Shown piece after piece: positions 53,173 through 62,000 of a DNA stretch of 64,000 nucleotides (within the stretch, counting starts at the first letter, position 1; each line of letters starts with the position of its first letter). The notes under the pieces were generated by a model. That model did no database searches and had not been told where the DNA came from. It worked only from the letters and a program-made list of their open reading frames with translations. A program made the translations under genes and the position numbers. Source of the stretch: JBDXHU01 sp039989475 (GTDB lineage: Bacteria; Pseudomonadota; Gammaproteobacteria; Pseudomonadales; Halieaceae); contig JBDXHU010000012.1 in assembly GCA_039989475.1 (NCBI GenBank), positions 215,520 through 279,519 on the forward strand. The letters run 5' to 3'.

Positions 53173-53982
53173 TCAATCCAGCCAGTCCGGCCAATCCTGG
53201 TTTAAGGCGCTCTGCCACTGGGGCACACGGCGTTCAAACCAGGCCAGGCCGCCCTCTACCGCGTCGGGTTTGCCCATACTGTGATGCAGGGCTCGGGTTT
53301 CCAGTTCGATCAATTCAGGCAGCGCTGTATCCAGCGAACGCCACAGCAGCCGCTTGTGCAATCCCATCACCAGTGGTGAGCAGTTGGCGACCATATCCTC
53401 GGCAATTTCCAGGGTCCTGGGCAGGACCTCTGCGGCGGCTGCGGCCCGACTGGCCAGACCCCATGCCACCGCCTCGTCGCCGCTCAACTTCGGCGCACGC
53501 ACCAACAATTCAAAGGCTCGCTCAAAGCCAACCAGCCGCGGCAGCAAATATTCAGCCGCAAAATCAGCCACCACGCCGCGCCGATTTTGCAGGAACCCAT
53601 ACTTGCCTGCTGCAGCAAACACCCGCAGATCAGCCTGCAGGGCGATTCCCAGGCCGACCCCCAGGGCATGACCATTACAGGCAGCCAGCACGGGTTTGCG
53701 CACCTGCCAGGCCTGGAACGACAGGGGGCAGGAACTAAAATCCAGCGCCTTGCCCTCGCCGGCGAAGGTATCGCCGCCAGCGCTCATGTCAGCGCCAGCA
53801 CAGAAGCTGTCACCCGCGCCGGTCAACACCACCACCCGCACCGCGTCGTCGCCGTCACACCGCCGGTAGGCCTCACCCAGGCCGTCTATCATGTCCGCAC
53901 TCAGGGTGTTGCGTGCCTCCGGACGATTCAAGGTGATCAAGCCGATGCCGTCCTGGACATCGAGCAATAGTTCTTCGCTCAT
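53173..53982 (-). CDS. Enoyl-CoA hydratase/isomerase family protein
   Basis: 269 residues. Crotonase blocks: GLITLNRPEARNTLSADMID, then TGAGDSFCAGADMSAGGD (oxyanion loop) and CNGHALGVGLGIALQADLRV. The position of the second catalytic glutamate of hydratases (usually in a GxxP.xG...P segment) reads GFLQNRRGVVADFAAEYLL and has no clear glutamate, so it may be an isomerase or hydrolase. It is unrelated to the steroid genes by position, 20 kb away. No partner operon is evident. Confidence 0.78.
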   Translation of the reverse strand: MSEELLLDVQDGIGLITLNRPEARNTLSADMIDGLGEAYRRCDGDDAVRVVVLTGAGDSFCAGADMSAGGDTFAGEGKALDFSSCPLSFQAWQVRKPVLAACNGHALGVGLGIALQADLRVFAAAGKYGFLQNRRGVVADFAAEYLLPRLVGFERAFELLVRAPKLSGDEAVAWGLASRAAAAAEVLPRTLEIAEDMVANCSPLVMGLHKRLLWRSLDTALPELIELETRALHHSMGKPDAVEGGLAWFERRVPQWQSALNQDWPDWLD

Positions 53983-54089
53983 TGGGGCTCCATAGCTGCG
54001 CTAGAGCTATTCAGCATAGCGGGCAGGACCGCTGGCGCAATGGCTACAGAGGTCAACAAAGGTGGGGAAATTAATCATTTCGGGAGATT

Positions 54090-54119
54090 TTGGAAAAATA
54101 TTTTCATTTTTACTAGAAT
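54090..54119 (+). promoter_or_regulatory. Possible promoter of the first GGDEF-EAL gene
   Basis: TTGGAA and TAGAAT are separated by 18 bases in a strikingly AT-rich stretch (54060-54175). It gives a leader of about 120 bases with a stem CCGGCT/AGCCGG at 54187-54214. Motif-based only. Confidence 0.4.
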
Positions 54120-54247
54120 TTCATTGAATACTTACGTATAACTGCCTGTAATTAAAGAATAAAAAGAAATTTAGTTTCAGCGGGGGCCGGCTTAGGGGGT
54201 TGGTTTCGAGCCGGAATTAAACACTGGCAAGACCATTAGAGGCACGT

Positions 54248-55951
54248 GTGGGCCTGAAAAACATACTGATTATTTCAGAGGAAAAGACCGATCATCTGGT
54301 CATCTCTGCATCACTTGAGCGCGCGGTTCCGCAGCGCTTTAACATCACGACCGCCACCGCCATGGAACGTCCACTGGACGCACTGCTGGATAAAGGCAAC
54401 GACGCCGTCATCCTGGCCCAGGCACCGGAAACCGACTATCTACTGCGCCTGGCGCAGAAACAGAACATTACAGTACCGATCATCGTGATTCTGTCCGAGG
54501 CCAGTGCTTCAACAGTGCAGCGTCTGCGCGAGCTCGGCGCCCGTGACTTCCTGCTGCGCAGCAACATCCACGATGACCTGCTACACCGCATTCTCGATTA
54601 CAGCATTGAACTGAGCGCGGCGGACCAGAAGATCCGCAACCTGTCCAACCGCGACGCACTGACCGGCGCCCTCAACCGCACCGGCTTTCGAGCTCACGTT
54701 GAGCGCGCTATCGAGCGCTCGGACCGCTACAAGTTCAAAACCGCCCTGCTCTATATCAATGTGGACCAGTTCAGCCAGATCAACGATCAGTACGGTGAGG
54801 GCGCCGGCGACCAGGCCATTAAGACCGTGTACCGGCGCCTGTCTAACAGAAAGCGCAATACCGACAGCGTCGCGCGCATCGGTGGTGACGAGTTTGCGGT
54901 CGTGCTGGAAGATGTCAGCGATGAAGCCAACGTGGAGATGATCGCCGAAAAAATGATGGCGGCGGTCAGCGAGCCAATGAGCCTCAACGATCAACAAGTG
55001 TCTGTGGAAATATCAGTCGGGGCAGCCATCTGCCCTGATCACGGCGGCAATTTTGAAGACCTGGTGGAAGCGGCACACAGCACCATGCTGCAGGCCAAGT
55101 CCGTGACCGGCAATAAGTATTTCCAGTACACGGAGCAGCTGAGCTTTGGCGAGGGCAACACCAGTTACAACCTGGCCGCCGACTTACGTCACGCCGTACG
55201 CCACGACCAATTTGTACTGCACTACCAGCCCCGCATCGACCTTGGCACGGAGCAGGTGGTGGGACTGGAAGCCCTGCTGCGCTGGAATCACCCGGAACGC
55301 GGCCTGATTCGCCCGGATGAGTTCCTGCCCCTGTGCGAGAACATGGGACTGATGCGCACCGTCGGCTACAAAGCCACGGAGAAAGCCTGCGAGGCCATCA
55401 ACTGGCTGGACCAGCAGCAGCTGTTCAATATCGATATTGCTGTTAACGTCTCCTTCTCCCAGTTCCAGGACGATCAGTTCCTCGAGAACACCAAGGACAT
55501 CGTCAATCGCTCCGGCATAGACCCCAAGCGGCTGGAGTTCGAGCTGACTGAGAGCACCGTGCTGAAGAGCCCGGCCGAGACCCGCGAGCGCATGGATGAG
55601 CTCAAGGCACGTGGGCACTCCTTCTCGCTGGATGATTTTGGTACCGGCTTTTCCCAGCTATCGCATATGACCGACCTGCCAATTTCGGCGCTTAAAATCG
55701 ACCGCAGCTTTGTCCAGGAAGTCTCTGGCAACCGCCACCAGCAGGCCGTGTGCATGATGATTATTGATATGGCCCAACGCCTGGACCTGCTGGTCATCGC
55801 CGAGGGCGCCGAGGGCCAGGAACAGATCGACTTCCTCAATTCAGCCAACTGCCAGCAGGTGCAGGGTTACTTCTACAGCCCCGCCGTACCCCTGCAGCAA
55901 ATCCCACGCTACATCGAAGAGCAGCGCTTCAAGATTGCCGCCTACCACTAG
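54248..55951 (+). CDS. GGDEF-EAL protein with degenerate receiver domain
   Basis: 567 residues, GTG start. The first 120 residues have a receiver-like alternation of strands and helices, but the phospho-acceptor aspartate is missing (DAVILAQAPETD where DxxLxD would be) and the acidic pocket reads SEEKTD, so it probably is not phosphorylated. The GGDEF domain (about 135-300) has the intact motif ARIGGDEFAVVL and an RxxD product-inhibition site (R-N-T-D) five residues before it. The EAL domain (about 310-565) has EALLRW, NVSFSQFQ, ELTES, DDFGTGFS and KIDRSFV. Both activities look possible; the balance is unknown. Confidence 0.88.
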   Translation: MGLKNILIISEEKTDHLVISASLERAVPQRFNITTATAMERPLDALLDKGNDAVILAQAPETDYLLRLAQKQNITVPIIVILSEASASTVQRLRELGARDFLLRSNIHDDLLHRILDYSIELSAADQKIRNLSNRDALTGALNRTGFRAHVERAIERSDRYKFKTALLYINVDQFSQINDQYGEGAGDQAIKTVYRRLSNRKRNTDSVARIGGDEFAVVLEDVSDEANVEMIAEKMMAAVSEPMSLNDQQVSVEISVGAAICPDHGGNFEDLVEAAHSTMLQAKSVTGNKYFQYTEQLSFGEGNTSYNLAADLRHAVRHDQFVLHYQPRIDLGTEQVVGLEALLRWNHPERGLIRPDEFLPLCENMGLMRTVGYKATEKACEAINWLDQQQLFNIDIAVNVSFSQFQDDQFLENTKDIVNRSGIDPKRLEFELTESTVLKSPAETRERMDELKARGHSFSLDDFGTGFSQLSHMTDLPISALKIDRSFVQEVSGNRHQQAVCMMIIDMAQRLDLLVIAEGAEGQEQIDFLNSANCQQVQGYFYSPAVPLQQIPRYIEEQRFKIAAYH

Positions 55952-55960
55952 GCAGATGGA

Positions 55961-57190
55961 TCAATAACAGAGCTTGTTGCGACCGGCCTGCTTGGCACGG
56001 TACAACTGTTGGTCGGCAGCCTTGATCACTTCCTCCGGCGTCAACAGGTCTTCCGTACGCTCGGCCAGACCCAGGCTAATAGTCACCGCCACCGTGCCAC
56101 TTTGTATCTTGGTAGCCATATTGCCGCGCTTGCGTTCACCCTCTCGCGTTTTGACCGGACGCTGACCCTTGTCGCGCAGGGTCATGCGGTAATCAGCAAC
56201 GGATTCGCGAATAGCCTCCAGTGCATCGACGCACTGCTCGGCGCCCCGCCGGGGGAATACCACGACGAACTCCTCGCCCCCGTACCGAAAGGCTGTGCCG
56301 CCGCCACCGACCTTGGCAATGCGCGCCGCGACCATCTTTAACACCTCGTCGCCGACATCATGACCGTGGGTATCGTTAAATTTCTTGAAGTGATCCACAT
56401 CCAGCATCGCCAGGCTATAGCGCGGCCCCAGCCCATTGAGGCGTTCATTGAGGGCGCGGCGCCCCAGCAACCCGGTCAGGTCATCCCGATAGGCCATGGC
56501 GTGGGAACTGCGCAGGATGCTGGAAACCTGGATCAGGCCCGCCACCACAAACATCACCAGCGAAATAAACGACAGGTGAAAACCACCCAAAACGATATAA
56601 CCGGCGCCCAGGCTAGCGAGCAGGGCCACTTCCGTTTCATCATCGCGCCACAGCAGCAGGGCCAGGCCCAGCACAAACGTGAACAGGAAGACCGCTGCGG
56701 CCGCCAGCGGCATCACGAAGTTTGGCCGCGGCCAGATCTGCATCCAGTCCCCGTAGTCGACCAATAGCATGGCGAACATCTCAGACAGTCGCGGCGCCGC
56801 CAGCGCCAGCACGCCTATCGCCAGCGTATAAATCAAGCCGTAGCGGTTCCAGATACCGCGCTCAGGAAACAGCAGCAACAGCAATATCATCAACGGCCAG
56901 GCAAAAGCGAGTGCCTTGAAGGCACCCACGGCCTCTGGCTCAGCAAGCGATACCTGCAGGTGGTTCTGGATCACCCAGAAGCCACCGCCCGTGAACAGCG
57001 CCAGCAATATAAAGCGCATCCGGTTGAACTGGTAGGCCAGCACCACACTCACCGTCGCCAGCAGGTAGGGCAATAAGGACGCCAGCTTCAGCTGCTCTTC
57101 CGAGAGCTGAACCAGCAGGTTCCGGCCCAGCACCGCCAGGCCCATAAAAACGGCCGGCAGCACCAGGCGCAATACAGCATTCGGGTGCAA
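55961..57190 (-). CDS. Membrane-bound diguanylate cyclase
   Basis: 409 residues. Six to seven hydrophobic segments fill residues 1-225, followed by a GGDEF domain with FRYGGEEFVVVFPR (GGEEF active-site form). There is no RxxD immediately upstream of the motif. A basic insertion (RPVKTREGERKRGNMATK) breaks the second half of the domain. The membrane part may sense a ligand or redox state. It converges with the preceding gene, leaving 9 bases between stops, and diverges from the response regulator at 57291 with a 100-base gap. Confidence 0.88.
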   Translation of the reverse strand: MHPNAVLRLVLPAVFMGLAVLGRNLLVQLSEEQLKLASLLPYLLATVSVVLAYQFNRMRFILLALFTGGGFWVIQNHLQVSLAEPEAVGAFKALAFAWPLMILLLLLFPERGIWNRYGLIYTLAIGVLALAAPRLSEMFAMLLVDYGDWMQIWPRPNFVMPLAAAAVFLFTFVLGLALLLWRDDETEVALLASLGAGYIVLGGFHLSFISLVMFVVAGLIQVSSILRSSHAMAYRDDLTGLLGRRALNERLNGLGPRYSLAMLDVDHFKKFNDTHGHDVGDEVLKMVAARIAKVGGGGTAFRYGGEEFVVVFPRRGAEQCVDALEAIRESVADYRMTLRDKGQRPVKTREGERKRGNMATKIQSGTVAVTISLGLAERTEDLLTPEEVIKAADQQLYRAKQAGRNKLCY

Positions 57191-57290
57191 TCCTGTGGTC
57201 TCCCTGGTAGCACCCGCCTCTTTATAGGTTTTTGAGTAATATAACGGGTGGTGTTAGCCTTAAGCCTATAATAAAACCACAGGCTCCGAA

Positions 57291-59093
57291 ATGTCTCCGG
57301 AAGGTGAAATTCGCAACAGTCCGAAGGTGCTGGTGTGCGATGACGACAGCAATGTCCGCATGCTGACCCGACGCTGCCTGGAAGCGGACGATATGCTCGT
57401 TATTGAGGCCAGCTCCGGACCGGAGGCGGTGGAGCTGTTTGTCGCTGAACGCCCTGATCTTGTCTTCCTTGACGTTGAGATGCCCGGCATGAGCGGCCTG
57501 GAAGTGTGCCGTCATATCAGGGAACTGCCACAGGGGGAAGCTACCCCCATCATGATCGTAACCGGCTCCGATGATCGCGAATCCATTGATCATGGCTTCG
57601 AAGCAGGTGCCACCCAGTATAAAACCAAGCCTGTAAATTGGTCCCTGTTGGGCCGCGATGTGCAATATATGTTGCGCGCCAGCAATGCCTTCAATGCGCT
57701 CAAGCGCCAGGAAGACCGACTGCGCTACCTGGCTTACTTTGATCCACTGACCAATTTACCCAACCGGCGCAGCTTTACCGAACAACTGAACCGGATTCTG
57801 AAACAGAGCCGGCGACGCGATACCAACACCGCCCTGCTGTTCATCGACCTGGACAACTTCAAGCGCATCAACGACTCCATCGGTCATGGCCGCGGCGACA
57901 AATTATTGGTGGAGATTGCCAGACGCCTGACACTGGAGTTGCGCCAGGAAGACGCGATCAGCTACATGGCTGTCGATGACGAGGAAGAGCACGACGGCTC
58001 TACCGCCATAGCGAGGCTGGGCGGAGACGAATTCACCGTGGTCTTGTCTGACGTTGAAAACGTCGCCGACGTGGAAACGGTGGCCAAGCGCATCCTGCAC
58101 GAGCTGTCACAGCCGATAGCATTGCATTCCCACAATCCGGTAGTAACTCCCAGCATTGGCATCGCCATATTCCCCGTAGACGGCGCCGACCCGGACACCC
58201 TGGTACGCAACGCCGACACTGCCATGTATGCGGCCAAATCCCAGGGGCGCGCCTGCTATCGATTCTACAACGAGAAAATGAATGCATTGGCTGTAGAGCA
58301 CCTGAAGCTGGAGGAGGATCTGCGCGAAGCGATTCTTACCGACAAGCTGGCGCTGCACTACCAACCGCAGATTGATACCCGCAGTGGTCGCATCATCAGC
58401 ATGGAGGCGCTGGTGCGCTGGCCCCACCCAGAGAAAGGCATGATCATGCCCGGCGAGTTTATTCCCGTGGCGGAGCGAACCGGACTGATTGTTGACCTGG
58501 GCAACTGGGTGCTGAATGAAACCGCACGTCAGTGCGCGCTCTGGGAAGAACAAAATCTCGACAATTTCCGCGTGGCTGTGAACATGTCACCGCTACAGTT
58601 CAACCAGATTAACATCACCGATTCCATCGCCCAGTTTCTAAGTAGTTCAGGCATGGACCCGAAGAAACTGGAACTCGAACTGACCGAGTCGGCGATTATG
58701 ACCGATGCCGAAATTAATATTGAGAAACTGCAGTCCCTGAAGAACATGGGGATCTCGCTCGCCGTCGATGATTTTGGCACGGGCTACTCATCTTTGAATT
58801 ACCTGCGGCAATTCCCGATCGATACCCTGAAGATTGACCAGAGCTTCGTCGCCGACATGAATAGCGCCGATGGAGAGGGCATCGTCGATGCCATCATCGC
58901 CCTGGCCCGAACCCTGGATCTGGCAGTGGTCGCCGAGGGTGTAGAGACCGACCTACAGCTGGAATACCTGATGGCACAGGACTGTGACCTGCTGCAGGGT
59001 TTTTACTTCAGTGTGCCAGTGCCAGCGGAGCAGGTGCCGGACTTGTTGCGCAAGGACTTCAGCACACACTGGCAGCGCGAGGTCGTCGCCTAG
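57291..59093 (+). CDS. Response regulator with GGDEF and EAL domains
   Basis: 600 residues. The receiver domain (about 8-125) has the acidic pocket CDDDSN, phospho-acceptor aspartate in LVFLDVEMPGMSG, and a threonine/lysine switch region (IVTGSDD, KTKPVN). The GGDEF domain (about 145-325) has ARLGGDEFTVVL; the RxxD-like R-Q-E-D sits about 22 residues ahead instead of the normal five because an acidic insert (VDDEEEHDGST) lies between. The EAL domain has MEALVRWPHPEKG, NMSPLQFNQ, ELTES, DDFGTGYSS and KIDQSFV. The hybrid kinase encoded convergently next door is an attractive phospho-donor. Confidence 0.9.
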   Translation: MSPEGEIRNSPKVLVCDDDSNVRMLTRRCLEADDMLVIEASSGPEAVELFVAERPDLVFLDVEMPGMSGLEVCRHIRELPQGEATPIMIVTGSDDRESIDHGFEAGATQYKTKPVNWSLLGRDVQYMLRASNAFNALKRQEDRLRYLAYFDPLTNLPNRRSFTEQLNRILKQSRRRDTNTALLFIDLDNFKRINDSIGHGRGDKLLVEIARRLTLELRQEDAISYMAVDDEEEHDGSTAIARLGGDEFTVVLSDVENVADVETVAKRILHELSQPIALHSHNPVVTPSIGIAIFPVDGADPDTLVRNADTAMYAAKSQGRACYRFYNEKMNALAVEHLKLEEDLREAILTDKLALHYQPQIDTRSGRIISMEALVRWPHPEKGMIMPGEFIPVAERTGLIVDLGNWVLNETARQCALWEEQNLDNFRVAVNMSPLQFNQINITDSIAQFLSSSGMDPKKLELELTESAIMTDAEINIEKLQSLKNMGISLAVDDFGTGYSSLNYLRQFPIDTLKIDQSFVADMNSADGEGIVDAIIALARTLDLAVVAEGVETDLQLEYLMAQDCDLLQGFYFSVPVPAEQVPDLLRKDFSTHWQREVVA

Positions 59094-62000
59094 GACTCCG
59101 CCGCTTCGGTATCGGGCTCGATTAGCTGCTCAAGTGCGCGCACGGCATCCACAAAATGGCCGTGTAATACCTCTATCTCCCGCGGTGCATTGGCAATATT
59201 TTCTTTCTTCCAGCTAGCCTCGCAGATGCGGCAATATTCGCTCAGCGCCTTGGCCCCCATATTCAGGCTCATCGACTTGATGGCGTGGGCGCCGGAGCCT
59301 AATACAGCGGCATCATCGGCATTGGCGCGCAACTCATCCAGCTTCAACTGCACATCGGTTTTGAAATTCTCAAATACCATGGGTAGCAGGGCGTTCCCAC
59401 TGTGCACCTCGACGCTGCGAATATTGTCCAGCGCCGCAATATCCAGCAAATCGACACCTGCGGATTTTGGGGTTGCTGATTGAACTTTTGGAATCTCTAC
59501 TTCACCACAGGCATCAAAGTACTGCCCCAAAATGCTATTCAGGTCAGCGGTGGAGTAAGGCTTGAACAGGATGCGGTCCATGCCCGAGGCATAACAACGC
59601 TCCTTTTCAACCTCGGTTTTGCCCGCGGTAAGTGCAACTACCGGTATCCTGGCACTGCCGGGCAGCTGCGTTTCCAGCTGGCGAATATGGCGGGTGGCCT
59701 CAAAGCCGTCCATCACCGGCATCTGGCAGTCCATCAACACAAAATCGAATTCATCATGCTGGTACATCTCCAGCGCGACGCTGCCATTCCTGGCGATGGC
59801 AACGCTGCAGCCAAAGGACTCCAGCATGGCGCGGGCTATTTCCTGGTTGGCCGTCATATCCTCTACCAGCAGGATTCGCTTGTCGAAACGCAGCAGCGGT
59901 ACATGCTCACCATCCGAGCTCGGCGCTTCATCAGATTCCGCCGCCAGTATGTCGTTCACCAGGCCAGCCGAGCGCGATGGCTTGGTGGTATGGGGAAGGT
60001 GTTCCAACTCAGGGGGGATACCCTCCAACGACAAGGGCGCCACCAGCAACACCAGGGTGGCAGGATCCTGCGACAGGTTTTCCATCTGGGCGATACAGGC
60101 GCTGTTGTAGAGGCAATTAACATCCACCAGCACCAAGCGCTTGTGCTCTGCCTGCGGCGCCAGTTCTTCCACCACGGAACACTCACGCACCTGCATGGAC
60201 AGTGACTCCAGCTGGCTGCGCAACATCGCACGAGTCTCAGGCATCGGCGCCACGACCTCAGCGTAGAAATCCTCAAGCGCGGCTGTGGACAGCTTATCGG
60301 TGTAGATCGGGGACTCCACCAGGGCGAGCTCTACCGCCATGGTAGTGCCGACACCCGCCTTGGAACGCACCTGCAGCTCACCATGCATCAACTCAATTAA
60401 CTGCTTGGCAATAGAAAGCCCGAGACCGGTGCCACCGTACTGACGGGTGGTGGAGGAATCGGCTTGCGAAAACGCCTCGAAGACACGGTGTATGGTCTCC
60501 TGGGTCATGCCAATGCCAGTGTCTTCGACCAGGAATTCCAGCTGTATTGATTTACCGCGCCGCGCCAGTTCATTCACGGTCACATTGACCGAACCGCGCT
60601 TGGTGAACTTGATCGCATTGCTCAAAAGGTTTTGCAGGACCTGTCGCAGCCGCACCGGGTCGCCATAAACTTGCCGCCGTAAATCGGCATTAAAAATCAG
60701 GTTCAGCTCAACATTCTTGGCCTGCGCCAGCTCGCCGTAGAGATAGCAAAGGTTCTCGGTGGCCTCGCGCAGGTTAAAGGTGGTTTCCTCAAGCTCCAGC
60801 TTGCCGGCCTCGATCTTGGAAAAGTCGAGGATATTGTCGATCAAGCCCAGCAGTTCGTTCGCGGAGACATGGGCAGATTCGGCAAAGCCATGCTGGCGCT
60901 CGCTCAGGCCCGAATGCAGCAGCAGGTCTGTCATACCCAACACGCCGTGCATGGGTGTGCGGATTTCATGGCTGAGTGCGGCCAGGAACTCGCTCTTGGC
61001 CTGGTTGGCGTCAACCGCTTCCAGGCGCGCCCTGCCGATTTCGTCGACGGCAGACTGTAGTTTGTCATTGGAACGGCGCAGATCGCGGGTACGCCCTCTT
61101 ACATCCGACTCCAGCTGATTCTGGTATTGCAGTTGCATTTCTTCTTTCTGGCGCTGCCGGTAAACGATATAGACCACTGTGGACAGCGAGGAGACGATGT
61201 AGAAGAAGAAAGCCCACCAGGTGAGATAAAAGGGCGGGTGCACCGTGACATCAATGGCGATGCCCCTGGGGTTCCAGATACCATCGGGGTTGGCCCCCTG
61301 CACGCGGAACACATACTGCCCGATGGGCAAGTTGGTAAAATCAACAGTGTTCCTGTTGCCCAGGTTGATCCAGTTTTTATCCAGGCCAACCATCTGGTAG
61401 CGATACAGGTTTTTCATCGGCGCATTGAAATCCAGGGCCGCGAATGAGAAGCCCAGCATATATTCGTCAGGCTGGAGTTCGATTGAGGCGACCTCATCGT
61501 AGGGCTCGTCAAACCAGACCTGCTCATTACCCAGGGAGATTCGGGTCATGGTGATGGCCGGCGGAATCGGGTTGTCCTCGATGACGTCGGGGTAGAACAC
61601 GTTCAGGCCCTTACTGCCACCAAAGTAGAGGCGTCCGGACTTGTCCCTGGCGGAAGCGCCGAGGTTAAAGTCATTGGATTGCAGCCCGTCATCCGCCGTG
61701 AAGTTCTTGGCCTCCATCCGCTCGAAGTTGAAGCGGGTCAAACCACCGGAGGTGGACAACCAGATATTATCCTGGTTGTCTCCCTGCATGGCGTAAATGG
61801 TGCTGCTGGGGAGGCCGATATTGGATTGGAAATACTGGAACTGCCCGATCGAGCTTTTGCGATCCACTGGCTCCCACATGTCCAGTCCACCACCCTGGGT
61901 GCCCACCCAGAGACGGGCCTTGGCATCTTCATGAATGGAGTAAACCACCCGGCTGGAGAGGCTGCCGGGGCGGTCCCGGTCATGCATAAATCTGTCGAAG

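Noticed and set aside
53173..53982. Assigning the enoyl-CoA hydratase to steroid degradation
   Set aside because: It is 14 kb away from the cluster, next to nadA, with no sequence feature tying it to HIP intermediates.
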